A stretch of DNA of 64,000 nucleotides from Paenibacillus sp. FSL H3-0469 (GTDB lineage: Bacteria; Bacillota; Bacilli; Paenibacillales; Paenibacillaceae): positions 372,001-436,000 of the forward strand of contig NZ_CP150302.1 of assembly GCF_038051945.1 (NCBI RefSeq). The letters are read 5' to 3'. This document shows positions 9,681 through 17,786 of this stretch, piece by piece. Under the pieces are notes generated by a model. The model searched no databases. It was given only the letters and a program-made list of their open reading frames with translations, and had not been told where the DNA came from. A program made the translations under genes and the position numbers. Each line of letters begins with the position of its first letter. Within the stretch, counting starts at the first letter, position 1.

Positions 9681-9717
9681 AAAGCCCCAAACCCTGATTC
9701 CCGGGATTGGGGCTTTT
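9681..9717 (+). terminator. Bidirectional terminator between exporter operon and nagZ-like gene
   Basis: AAAGCCCCAA pairs with TTGGGGCTTT across a short loop, with T and A tracts outside. It sits between two convergent genes and can serve both. Confidence 0.85.
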
Positions 9718-9752
9718 CTGCGGATTGTGGCCTGTGTGGAGGGCAGCAGTTG

Positions 9753-11093
9753 TCACTTCCGTATGAACGGCTTGCGCCAAGTCTGGATGTCACTGTTCAG
9801 TCCGGCGAGATCAGGTAAGGGCACCGCTTCGTCCGTTAACTGATACTTGTCCTTCAGCGCCAAAATACGGTAGACACTTTCGTCAATCCGTGCTTCGGAG
9901 ATGGTGCCGTTCCTGACACTGTCCAGGAGTGCGGCGCGTACAGCTTGCTCGTTCTTGTATTCATGGGCAACCAGCAGGATATCGCTGCCAGCCAATACGG
10001 ATTCTATTGCCGCAGCAGGGAGGCTGTAATTCTTAATAATCGCCCCCATAGTCATGTCATCCGTAATAACTACCCCTTCGTATCCCATCTGTCCTCGCAG
10101 CTGCTGGCTGATAATTACTTGGGACAGGGAGGCGGGTTTGTCCGGGTCGAGCTTTGGATAAAGAATATGAGCCACCATTACGGCATCGGCCTTCTCGCGG
10201 ATCGCTGCCTGGAATGGCAGCCATTCCAGTTCTGCCAGCTGGGTCTCTGTCTTGTTGATCACAGGCAGCTCCAGGTGCGAGTCTACCGAGGTATCGCCAT
10301 GGCCTGGATAATGCTTGACCACGGGAATGACGCCTGCGCGCTCAAGCCCCTTCATCTCGGCAATGCCTAGCCGGGTGACCAGCTCTGCGCTGCTGCCGAA
10401 GGAACGGTCACCAATTACCGGATTATCCGGGTTGCTGTTGATATCGAGCACCGGCGCGAAGTCCATATTGAAGCCGGAGGATTTCACCGCCCGTCCGAGC
10501 AGCTCGCCCATCGTTCCGGCAGCTGTGGCATCGTCTCCGCTGCCGACAGCAGCGTTCGAAGGGAAGGTGGCGTAGTCCTCAGGAAGACGGCTGACCTTGC
10601 CGCCTTCCTGATCGACACTCATGAACAGCGGCGCGGGATTTCCTGCGTTGCTCTGCTTCAGGGCGTTGGTCAGCTGCACCAGCTCCTTCAGGCTGCCGAC
10701 ATTATTAGAATACAGAATGATTCCGCCCACCTTATCTTCGGCAATCATCTTCCGTGCTTCAGCACCTGCTGTTTTGCCTTGGACGCCGACCAGCAGCATC
10801 TGGCCGATCTTCTCCTCCAGGGTCATTCCGGAGAGCTTCCGGGAGACGGGGTCAGGAGTGACCGAAGCCTCAGGTGATGGTGTCGCTTCTGCTTCGGTTG
10901 CTGCTGGTGTCTGTACGGCGGCCGGAGAAGCTGCTGACGCAGCAGGGGTGGAGCCGGTATTGGTACTAACCTGTGCGGAATTCACACTCCCCTCACAGCC
11001 GCTTGCCAGAAGCAGGCAGGCGGAGGCGGCGAGCGGGAGGAGAGAGTGGCGGAGTGGATTATTGTTTATCTTTTGAAGGCTGAACCATTTCAT
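9753..11093 (-). CDS. nagZ: GH3 beta-N-acetylhexosaminidase lipoprotein (NagZ-like)
   Basis: A 446-residue GH3 enzyme that removes N-acetylglucosamine from muropeptides or chitin-derived sugars. A signal peptide with the lipobox LLASGC (Cys about 33) predicts a lipid-anchored extracellular enzyme. A Ser/Ala/Thr/Pro-rich linker (about 40-80) follows. Diagnostic NagZ motifs are present: KHYPGHGDTSVDSHLELP, carrying the Asp-His catalytic dyad loop, and the nucleophile Asp in VVITDDMTMGAI. It lacks the C-terminal domain of the larger B. subtilis NagZ. It is likely a wall-recycling enzyme and is transcribed alone. Confidence 0.9.
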   Translation of the reverse strand: MKWFSLQKINNNPLRHSLLPLAASACLLLASGCEGSVNSAQVSTNTGSTPAASAASPAAVQTPAATEAEATPSPEASVTPDPVSRKLSGMTLEEKIGQMLLVGVQGKTAGAEARKMIAEDKVGGIILYSNNVGSLKELVQLTNALKQSNAGNPAPLFMSVDQEGGKVSRLPEDYATFPSNAAVGSGDDATAAGTMGELLGRAVKSSGFNMDFAPVLDINSNPDNPVIGDRSFGSSAELVTRLGIAEMKGLERAGVIPVVKHYPGHGDTSVDSHLELPVINKTETQLAELEWLPFQAAIREKADAVMVAHILYPKLDPDKPASLSQVIISQQLRGQMGYEGVVITDDMTMGAIIKNYSLPAAAIESVLAGSDILLVAHEYKNEQAVRAALLDSVRNGTISEARIDESVYRILALKDKYQLTDEAVPLPDLAGLNSDIQTWRKPFIRK

Positions 11094-11208
11094 CGCGGGA
11101 ATCTTCCTTTCGATTGCGGTTTGGCGGATAAGAATGATAGAATGAACAAGACATTACATAAGAACTGCATTAAGCATAATCAATACTATAGGATGAGGTG
11201 ACCTGTCA

Positions 11209-11712
11209 ATGAAAGAGCAATTAATGAATACGCTTAATGAACAAATGAATTTCGAATTCTATTCTGCGCATGTCTATCTTGCGATGGCTGCGTACTGTTC
11301 CGGTGAGAGCCTGGACGGATTCGCCAATTTCTTTTTGGTGCAGGCTGAAGAAGAACGGTTCCATGCCATGAAGATCTACAAATTCCTGAATGACCGTGAT
11401 TACCGGGCAACCCTTGCGGCAATGCCTGAACCGAACAATGAGTATAGCTCCATGCTGGATGCGTTCGAGCATGCCTTCGCGCATGAGCAGCAGAATACGA
11501 AGAAGTTCTATCATCTGGCGGATCTGGCACTGGATGAACGGGAGCATGCGACGATCTATTTCCTGAAATGGTTCATTGATGAGCAGGTGGAAGAAGAGGC
11601 GCTCTTCAGCAACATTATCGCCAAGCTCAAACGGATCGAAACCGACAGCAATGCCTTCTATATGCTGGATGCAGAATTTGCAGCACGTTCGTTCACTCCT
11701 CCAGCGGAGTAG
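11209..11712 (+). CDS. ftnA: Ferritin, iron storage
   Basis: A 167-residue non-haem ferritin of typical length. Ferroxidase ligands are visible in NFEFYSAHVYLAM, QAEEERFHAMK and the later EHAFAHEQQNTKKF and FIDEQVEEEALF helices. The four-helix-bundle protein oxidises Fe(II) and stores it as a mineral inside a 24-mer. It is monocistronic, with a good GAGGTGA RBS and a terminator downstream. Confidence 0.93.
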   Translation: MKEQLMNTLNEQMNFEFYSAHVYLAMAAYCSGESLDGFANFFLVQAEEERFHAMKIYKFLNDRDYRATLAAMPEPNNEYSSMLDAFEHAFAHEQQNTKKFYHLADLALDEREHATIYFLKWFIDEQVEEEALFSNIIAKLKRIETDSNAFYMLDAEFAARSFTPPAE

Positions 11713-11746
11713 CAGACAGCCAGTGTAAGCGATCGTACGTAAGCTC

Positions 11747-11783
11747 AGCGGCATTCTCCTGAAGAGGGGAAGCCGCTTTTTTT
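11747..11783 (+). terminator. Ferritin gene terminator
   Basis: AGCGGC(A)TTCTCCT pairs with AGGGGAAGCCGCT around a GAAG loop, followed by seven T residues. Confidence 0.85.
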
Positions 11784-11803
11784 GTGCAAATAGAAGAATT
11801 TAT

Positions 11804-11846
11804 ACGGTACCATTCTTTAAAAGTACGGCAAAGCCGTTTCCACTTG
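11804..11846 (+). repeat. 43-bp dispersed repeat, copy 1 (in 300-base leader before CDF gene)
   Basis: 40 of 43 bases match the block at 17134-17176. The shared core runs from ACGGTACC through CTTTAAAAG and ACGGCAAAGCC to GTTTCCACTTG. In this copy the inner hairpin has two mismatches. The rest of 11847-12091 holds no gene. It contains small hairpins (GCAGC/GCTGC near 11915 and GTTG/CAAC near 11950) but matches no riboswitch class I can recognise. Confidence 0.75.
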
Positions 11847-12091
11847 GCCGGCTTAGGATCTCCATATAGTTAGACTACGTTTTACGGGAAAAGTTACATG
11901 GCCTGTCAGCAGCAGATGAGCTGCAAAGTTGAACAAGGGCAAAGAATGTTGGGGGCCGCAACTTACTTCCGGGCTTCCAACTCTATTTAGCGGGGTTAAC
12001 TCTTGCGCTGTCCGGCAACACTGTTTCTCTAGACCCACCCGTAAGCCAGCGTGTAGTATGGAACAATACTAATCTTTGGAGGTCCTTTTTC

Positions 12092-12955
12092 TTGGAAAAT
12101 TACAGCGATATCAAACAAAGTGAAAAAGGAGCATGGCTAAGTCTATTAGCATACATACTCTTATCTGCCGTCAAATTATTCATAGGAACGGTGTCAGGCT
12201 CTCAGGCACTGCTTGCGGACGGGCTGAATAACAGCACCGACATTATTGCTTCCCTGGCCATTCTGACCGGGCTTAGGATTTCCCGCAGACCCCCGGATTC
12301 CAACCATAGCTATGGTCATTTCAGAGCAGAGACAGTTGCCGCACTGGTCGCCTCTTTTATCATGATTGCTGTAGGCTTCCAAGTGCTCTATCAGGGTGTG
12401 AACAAATTCATTCAGCCTGTGCTAGAGACCCCTGATCTGATTGCCGCGTGGACGGCTGCTGCCTGTGCTGTGGTTATGATCGCAGTCTACCGTTACAACA
12501 TCAGGCTTGCCCGCAACCTGAACAGCAATGCAATGCATGCAGTGGCGCAGGATAACCGTTCGGATGCGCTGGTCAGCATGGGGGCCTTCGTCGGCATTAT
12601 CGGCTCACAGTTCGGCATACCTTGGTTAGATCCGCTCACAGCCACGATTGTCGGACTGCTGATCTGCAAGACGGCCTGGGATATTTTCCGCAAAGCTACA
12701 CATGACCTCACCGACGGCTTCGATGCCGGTAAGCTGGAACTGATGAAGCAGACAGTGGCGGAGATCGAAGGGGTGGAGTCGATTAAGGATATCAAGGCCC
12801 GTATTCACGGCAATAATGTACTTGTGGATACTACAGTGCTGGTGGATTCCAATCTGAATGTAGTGCAGAGCCACGATATTACGGAGGAGATCGAAGATCA
12901 GCTTAAGGACCGTCATCAGGTCTCTACCGTACTTGTCCATATCGAACCGATGTGA
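12092..12955 (+). CDS. Cation diffusion facilitator, probable Mn(II) exporter (MntE/MneP-like)
   Basis: A 287-residue CDF protein with six predicted membrane helices and a cytoplasmic C-terminal metallochaperone-like domain. It starts at TTG with GGAGG eleven bases upstream. The transport site reads N46-xxx-D50 in helix 2 (ADGLNNSTD) and D154-xxx-D158 in helix 5 (AQDNRSD). Zinc exporters such as CzcD use HxxxD; the N/DxxxD with DxxxD pattern is known from Mn exporters MntE and MneP/MneS. Mn(II) efflux is therefore the best call, by analogy. A leader of over 300 bases containing a dispersed repeat precedes it. Confidence 0.85.
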   Translation: MENYSDIKQSEKGAWLSLLAYILLSAVKLFIGTVSGSQALLADGLNNSTDIIASLAILTGLRISRRPPDSNHSYGHFRAETVAALVASFIMIAVGFQVLYQGVNKFIQPVLETPDLIAAWTAAACAVVMIAVYRYNIRLARNLNSNAMHAVAQDNRSDALVSMGAFVGIIGSQFGIPWLDPLTATIVGLLICKTAWDIFRKATHDLTDGFDAGKLELMKQTVAEIEGVESIKDIKARIHGNNVLVDTTVLVDSNLNVVQSHDITEEIEDQLKDRHQVSTVLVHIEPM

Positions 12956-12988
12956 TCAACAGGTGTGCAATAAGAATAGGTTACATGA

Positions 12989-13019
12989 ATTGCCTTGCTT
13001 TCGGGTGGGGCAATTTTTT
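12989..13019 (+). terminator. CDF gene terminator
   Basis: ATTGCC pairs with GGCAAT and a T6 tract follows; the loop contains TTTCGG. Confidence 0.65.
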
Positions 13020-13149
13020 GTTTTTTAAGTATGGACAAAATGGTGCTTTCTCCCGGCAGACTTGCCCGCATTCCATTAACATGTATATAATATCAATATG
13101 TTATTAACAACCGATTCCTATTAATTGATTCAAGACAAGGAGAATATCC

Positions 13150-14055
13150 ATGCCAAATCAACCGATCACTGACTTCAACGGCTTAAACGAGGAGCAATTC
13201 CTGAAAAATTATAATGCCGGCAACTACGAGCGTCCGTCCGTCACCGTCGATATGCTGATCTTCACCGTAATGGAACAGGAGCAAAATAACTACCGCAAGC
13301 TGGCGGAGAAGTCCTTGCAGCTGTTGCTGATTCAGCGCGGGGAGCATCCTTTTCTGGGACAATGGGCCTTGCCGGGAGGATTCGTAGGGATTAACGAGAG
13401 TGTAGAGGAAGCCGCCCGCCGGGAGCTGTACAGCGAGACGAATATCGATAATATCTATATGGAGCAATTATATACGTGGGGCGATGTGGAGCGTGATCCG
13501 CGGATGCGGGTCATCAGCTGTTCTTATATGGCACTGGTGGACCGCAAGTCGCTGAAGGTTCAGGCCGGGGATGATGCCGCCGCAGCCGGTTGGTTCGACG
13601 TCTCGTACAACATCCTGGAGACCCGCCGCGAGGTGCTGGAGCAGGACGTCCGTCAGGAGACACTGGTGGAGATTATACTGGAGAGTGAGCAGGAGAAGCT
13701 AAGCGGGGTGGTCAAGCTTACGGAGACTATTCAGGGGCATGTCCGCCAGGTCAGCCGTGAGATCGTGCGCAGCGCGGGGTTTTCTTTTGACCATCTGCTC
13801 ATGGTGCAGTATGCCATCGAACGTCTGCGAGGCAAGGCGGAATATACGGATATCATCTTCAATCTCATGCCGCCGCTGTTCACCTTGTCCGAGCTGCAGC
13901 GTGTGTATGAGATCATCCTTGGTAAGGAGCTGCTCGCTGCCGCCTTCCGCCGCAAAATCGCAGAGCGGGTCATTGAGACGGATCAGAGCACCCGGGATGC
14001 CGGACACCGTCCCTCGAAGCTGTACCGGTATAACCGGGAATGGAATTTATTTTGA
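13150..14055 (+). CDS. Nudix domain plus winged-helix regulator, NrtR-like
   Basis: A 301-residue protein. An N-terminal Nudix fold (about 30-150) carries the box starting GGFVGINESVEEAARREL. It continues YSETN where the consensus expects xEExG, so one catalytic Glu is Ser. The C-terminal part (about 190-290) resembles the winged helix of NrtR repressors (FTLSELQRVYEIILG). NrtR proteins bind ADP-ribose through a non-hydrolytic Nudix domain and control NAD or sugar genes. No NAD gene adjoins it, so the target is unknown. RBS AAGGAG precedes the ATG. Confidence 0.82.
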   Translation: MPNQPITDFNGLNEEQFLKNYNAGNYERPSVTVDMLIFTVMEQEQNNYRKLAEKSLQLLLIQRGEHPFLGQWALPGGFVGINESVEEAARRELYSETNIDNIYMEQLYTWGDVERDPRMRVISCSYMALVDRKSLKVQAGDDAAAAGWFDVSYNILETRREVLEQDVRQETLVEIILESEQEKLSGVVKLTETIQGHVRQVSREIVRSAGFSFDHLLMVQYAIERLRGKAEYTDIIFNLMPPLFTLSELQRVYEIILGKELLAAAFRRKIAERVIETDQSTRDAGHRPSKLYRYNREWNLF

Positions 14056-14175
14056 GATCACCCTCCTGTCCGGCAACGCCGCCCTGTGATGTTCTTAATA
14101 GAACTTTCATAGGGAAAAGCAGACAATTAGTTATATTTTGACTATTGCATTTATGGCAAAGGACAGGGTGAACCT

Positions 14176-14589
14176 ATGATTAGCTGGAAGGATTCGTATG
14201 ATATCGGAGTAGAGAAGATTGACTGTCAGCACAGACAGCTGCTGGTGAAGCTGAATGATTTTTTCGATGCGTGCAGCAACCAGCAGGGCAAAGAGAAGAT
14301 CGAAGAAACGCTGAAGTTCCTCAAGGACTATACCGTGGAGCATTTCGGAAGTGAAGAGCAGCTGATGAAGAATATCGACTTCCCGGAGCTGACGGAGCAT
14401 CAGAAGACGCACGCTGAATTCGTGCAGACGGTGATGGAACTGGAGGAGACTGTTAAGACCAAGGGCGTATCCGTATTATCCACGATCAAGCTGAACCGGA
14501 CACTGACGGACTGGCTGATTAATCATATTCACAAATGCGATAAGCTCATCGGTGAATGCATCGCGGCTAAGGGGAACCGGGCGGTCTAA
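14176..14589 (+). CDS. Bacteriohemerythrin
   Basis: A 137-residue single-domain hemerythrin. Iron ligands are seen in DCQHRQL, HFGSEEQLM, HQKTHAEF and HIHKCD, the full set of His/Glu/Asp di-iron residues of the family. It binds O2 reversibly or acts as an oxygen or iron buffer in the cytoplasm. A short hairpin with a T-rich tail follows it at 14611-14636. Confidence 0.92.
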   Translation: MISWKDSYDIGVEKIDCQHRQLLVKLNDFFDACSNQQGKEKIEETLKFLKDYTVEHFGSEEQLMKNIDFPELTEHQKTHAEFVQTVMELEETVKTKGVSVLSTIKLNRTLTDWLINHIHKCDKLIGECIAAKGNRAV

Positions 14590-14606
14590 CTTAACAAAGG
14601 AAACTT

Positions 14607-14636
14607 GGAGATGCCGTGAGGCATTTTCTTTTTTTA
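14607..14636 (+). terminator. Hemerythrin gene terminator
   Basis: A short ATGCC-GTGA-GGCAT hairpin is followed by TTTTCTTTTTTT. Confidence 0.6.
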
Positions 14637-14753
14637 TGATTCAGCTCTTAAGCGGAAAAAGGGTAACGTTACTTGTTCAAAGACTTGAAGTATGTTTAAT
14701 CAGAAAGGATAAAATGTTATACTGAAAATAATCAGGAATGGAGTGAGAGGCTC

Positions 14754-15575
14754 ATGCTTGAACTGCTTGATCCGCGGGTAGATGTTATTTTTAAACGAAT
14801 TTTCGGCAGTGAGCATAATAAGGATGTACTGCTGGCTTTTCTGAACAGCACATTCCGCGAGGCGGGAGAACCCCCTCTGACTGAGATTGTCTTGCTTAAT
14901 CCTTACACGGAACCTGATAGTCCGAACGATAAGCAATCGATTATGGACATTAAGGCCAAGACGGCGAAGGGCGAGCTTTTAAATATTGAAATGCAGTTAT
15001 TTAACCCTTATCATATGGAAAAACGTACGCTATTCTATTGGTCTGAAATGTATTATCATCAGATTCCTAAAGGCGGAAATTACAATACGTTGAAGAAATG
15101 TGTGACTATTAATATACTGAATTATTCTTGTCTGCCTAATGACCGTTATCATAATGTATTTCATCTTCGGGAGGACCGTACAGGAATTCCGCTGCTGGAT
15201 GATATTGAAATTCATGTGATTGAGCTGACCAAGCTGAGTGAACATGCGGTAGAGCTCGAAGAAGGCGGGCTGGTGAACTGGCTGCTGTTTCTAAAGGGAG
15301 TCGATCAATCCAATTGGGAGGTGCTGACCATGAAAGAGCCGATGCTGAAAAAAGCGATGGACACGCTAGAGTTTCTAAGTCAGGACGCGGCAGCGCGAAT
15401 GGCTTATGATGCCCGAATGAAGGCGCTGAGCGATGAGCATTCCCGTATTGAAGGAGCCAAGGCTGAAAATAGCAAAGAAATTGCTATTAAACTTCTGGAT
15501 CGCGGCATAGACCTGCAAACTATTTCCGAAGCCACCGGCTTATCGGTTGAAGACATTAAGGGACTGAGACAATAA
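14754..15575 (+). CDS. Rpn family PD-(D/E)XK nuclease
   Basis: A 273-residue protein of the family often labelled PD-(D/E)XK nuclease family transposase. The N-terminal LDPRVDVIFKRIFGSE is diagnostic, and the nuclease core has Asp in SIMDIKAKT and E-x-Q in NIEMQL. The C-terminus ends in a short repeat-like helical motif (LLDRGIDLQTISEATGLSVEDI) common to the family. Rpn proteins cleave DNA and promote RecA-independent recombination; several act in phage defence. No terminal inverted repeats or target duplication were seen, so it looks like a resident gene. Confidence 0.88.
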   Translation: MLELLDPRVDVIFKRIFGSEHNKDVLLAFLNSTFREAGEPPLTEIVLLNPYTEPDSPNDKQSIMDIKAKTAKGELLNIEMQLFNPYHMEKRTLFYWSEMYYHQIPKGGNYNTLKKCVTINILNYSCLPNDRYHNVFHLREDRTGIPLLDDIEIHVIELTKLSEHAVELEEGGLVNWLLFLKGVDQSNWEVLTMKEPMLKKAMDTLEFLSQDAAARMAYDARMKALSDEHSRIEGAKAENSKEIAIKLLDRGIDLQTISEATGLSVEDIKGLRQ

Positions 15576-15656
15576 GCAAAAGCGAAGGGTCTAATTCAGC
15601 TGGTTGCACACAGTTACACACTACTAACTACGCATCACTAATTTAAGCATTCCATG

Positions 15657-15692
15657 GACGGCAGCCGCAGGGCTGTCTTTCTTTTTTCTTTT
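15657..15692 (+). terminator. Terminator after rpn-like gene
   Basis: GGCAGCC pairs with GGCTGTC (one G-U) over a GCAG loop, followed by a T-rich run. Confidence 0.75.
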
Positions 15693-15811
15693 TTGTCCAA
15701 TGGGAACTCAGGTTTATCACAGGTTGACGGCACAGTTTATACCTGGTGAATACTTTGTGTTATGATTTGAAGTAGATAGGATAGAAACTTACTTTAAGGG
15801 AGTGGAATGAA

Positions 15812-17011
15812 GTGAAAAATATGCGGATGCTGGCCGGGGCTGCGGTCATGGTGCTGGTGCTTGGACTGGTGAACGTCTACATTGGATGGCATCTGTCCAT
15901 ATTGCTCCAGGCATGGCTGCCGGGGATGAATACTGCTGCGTACTGGACTGTCTTTCTTGTCATTTCCTTCTCTTATATGATTGGCCGGGTGCCGCTGCCG
16001 CAGGCGCTCAGACCGGTAGGCCGGTTGTTCAAGGTGATCGGCTCTTATTATCTGGCTTGTATGGAGTTCGCTGTGATCATGCTGCCGCTGACCGATCTGC
16101 TCTATGGTGTGCTGGCGCTCGCAGGCGCGAATCTCTCCGCATTCGTGACGGAAGCCGGGACTACAGTGCTGGTATTGCTCGCCGTCTTCCTGATCTGGGG
16201 ATCGCGCAATGCCTGGAGTACTGTGGTGCGGACCCACCGGCTTAAGGTGGACAAATCCATCGGAACCAGCGTTCCGCTGACGGTAGCCGTAGCCTCTGAC
16301 CTCCATCTGGGCAACATTGTCGGCAACCGCCATCTGCGCAGAATGGTCAGGGAGATGAACGCGATGAACCCGGATATCATTCTGCTGGCTGGGGATGTGC
16401 TGGATGACAGCATTGAGCCTTTTCTCCGCAATGGGATGGAGCAGCAGCTGAAGCAGCTGAAGGCACGTTATGGGGTCTACGCTGTGCTGGGGAATCACGA
16501 ATACTACGGCGGTTCGATTGCGCAGTATTCGGAGGTTATGCGGAGTGTTGGCATTCAGGTGCTGCAGGATGAAGTGGTGGAGACTTCGGGAGTCTACGTG
16601 GTCGGACGCAAAGACAAGACTGCTGAAGCTATGGAGGCCGGTGGACGGCTCAGCGTAGAAGCTTTACTGGAGGGTCTTGACCGCAGCAAGCCGATTCTGA
16701 TGATGGACCATCAGCCGACTGGCTTCGGCATCGCTTCAGAGGCTGGAGTAGATGTGCTGCTGTCAGGACATACCCACCGGGGGCAGATTGCACCGAATCA
16801 CTGGATTACCCGGCGCCTGTTCGAACTGGATTGGGGCTATCTGCTCAAAAACAAGCTGCATGTCATCGTCTCATCCGGCTACGGAACCTGGGGACCGCCG
16901 ATCAGGCTGGCTAGCCGCTCGGAGCTGATCAAGCTGGAGCTTGTGCTGGATGGCAGCATGAGCTACGGTGAAGAAGCGGTGTCATCTGCGGCTAAGCCTG
17001 TCTTAATCTAA
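15812..17011 (+). CDS. Membrane-bound metallophosphoesterase
   Basis: A 399-residue protein with four N-terminal membrane helices (about 1-145) and a calcineurin-like phosphoesterase domain. Metal ligands are in SDLHLGN, AGDVLDD, GNHEYYGG, MDHQPTG and SGHTHRGQ. It resembles YkuE/YpbG-type enzymes; the substrate is unknown. The GTG start at 15812 is chosen because AAGGGAGTGG lies six bases upstream; an ATG nine bases later is possible. A strong terminator follows. Confidence 0.9.
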   Translation: MKNMRMLAGAAVMVLVLGLVNVYIGWHLSILLQAWLPGMNTAAYWTVFLVISFSYMIGRVPLPQALRPVGRLFKVIGSYYLACMEFAVIMLPLTDLLYGVLALAGANLSAFVTEAGTTVLVLLAVFLIWGSRNAWSTVVRTHRLKVDKSIGTSVPLTVAVASDLHLGNIVGNRHLRRMVREMNAMNPDIILLAGDVLDDSIEPFLRNGMEQQLKQLKARYGVYAVLGNHEYYGGSIAQYSEVMRSVGIQVLQDEVVETSGVYVVGRKDKTAEAMEAGGRLSVEALLEGLDRSKPILMMDHQPTGFGIASEAGVDVLLSGHTHRGQIAPNHWITRRLFELDWGYLLKNKLHVIVSSGYGTWGPPIRLASRSELIKLELVLDGSMSYGEEAVSSAAKPVLI

Positions 17012-17040
17012 CAGAATACTGCATCTGGCTGGATTATGAG

Positions 17041-17075
17041 CCCCCTGTCTTCCCCGTGAAGGACAGGGGGTTTTT
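17041..17075 (+). terminator. Metallophosphoesterase gene terminator
   Basis: CCCCCTGTC pairs with GACAGGGGG, followed by T5. Confidence 0.85.
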
Positions 17076-17133
17076 CGAAATATAAGAAATTATATGTTTC
17101 ACACAATAACTTATCCTTCTATTTCTCGCTGAA

Positions 17134-17176
17134 ACGGTACCGTCCTTTAAAAGGACGGCAAAGCCGTTTCCACTTG
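17134..17176 (+). repeat. 43-bp dispersed repeat, copy 2
   Basis: It matches 11804-11846 at 40 of 43 positions. Here the inner hairpin is perfect (CCGTCCTTT pairs with AAAGGACGG). It is nested in an outer GAAACGG/CCGTTTC pairing that starts at 17131, so the whole block folds as a two-stem cruciform. It lies upstream of the MarR gene, on the same strand relative to its neighbour as copy 1. Confidence 0.75.
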
Positions 17177-17246
17177 TATGGATATGGGGAGAGCAGCGCT
17201 ATGCCTTTGACAATCCTGGCGGAACCTGTTATTCTGTCTGTGAATA

Positions 17247-17264
17247 TAGTTAAGCTATTAACTA
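17247..17264. promoter_or_regulatory. Probable MarR operator
   Basis: Perfect inverted repeat TAGTTAA-GCTA-TTAACTA, 21 bases before the MarR start codon. MarR dimers typically bind such 16-20 base palindromes over their own promoter. Confidence 0.65.
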
Positions 17265-17284
17265 AATGGAGTTGACCACTGTTC

Positions 17285-17737
17285 ATGGATGATTTGCAAA
17301 AGTTTGTGACGGAGCTGCCGCTCGCCAATGAGTTGTTCTTCGCCTTGGTGGAAGCGACAGCAGGAACCGTAGCCGTCTCCGAGAAATACTGGCAGGCGCA
17401 GGGGCTTAACGGGGCCAGAATCCGTGTACTCGTGGAGATCGCGAAGCACGGGGGAACGATGTTGCCTTCGCTGCTTGCCGCGAGGATTGGGGTAACCAAG
17501 GCCAATATCAGCCTGCTGCTGACTCCGCTGGAAAAGGATGGATATATCACACGGGCTGGTCATGCGCACGATGGGCGTAAGACGGTCATTTCGCTGACGG
17601 AAGCAGGCGGGCGCCTGCTTATGGAACAACTGCCGGGGAACCGGGAAGCGGTCGCGGCTGTAATGAACCGGCTGGATGAGACGGAGCTGCACCTGCTGCT
17701 GGAGCTGCTTAATAAGCTGGTCCGGGGACAAGGTTAG
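17285..17737 (+). CDS. MarR family transcriptional regulator
   Basis: A 150-residue MarR protein with the winged helix at about 50-105 (LAARIGVTKANISLLLTPLEKDGYITR, wing HAHDGRKTVISLT). Dimerisation helices flank it. It lies 49 bases before a NmrA-like reductase gene, an arrangement common for redox or electrophile-sensing MarR repressors and their quinone or aldehyde reductases. Its only Cys is absent from the usual sensing position, so the signal is unclear. A likely self-operator lies upstream. Confidence 0.9.
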   Translation: MDDLQKFVTELPLANELFFALVEATAGTVAVSEKYWQAQGLNGARIRVLVEIAKHGGTMLPSLLAARIGVTKANISLLLTPLEKDGYITRAGHAHDGRKTVISLTEAGGRLLMEQLPGNREAVAAVMNRLDETELHLLLELLNKLVRGQG

Positions 17738-17786
17738 CAGCACTAGCTGCTGCTCGTTACCCGATAAGATTGAGGAGGAAGCAATT

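Noticed and set aside
8710..9780. Long minus-strand open frame opposite the HlyD-like adaptor gene
   Set aside because: It is antisense to a clear coding gene, has Leu/His/Arg-rich composition with no domain, and no RBS.
11847..12091. yybP-ykoY, NiCo or M-box riboswitch before the CDF gene
   Set aside because: None of the conserved core words of these classes could be placed, so only an unexplained leader is reported.
14754..15575. Rpn-family gene as an active mobile element
   Set aside because: The family name mentions transposase, but no inverted ends or target duplication surround it.
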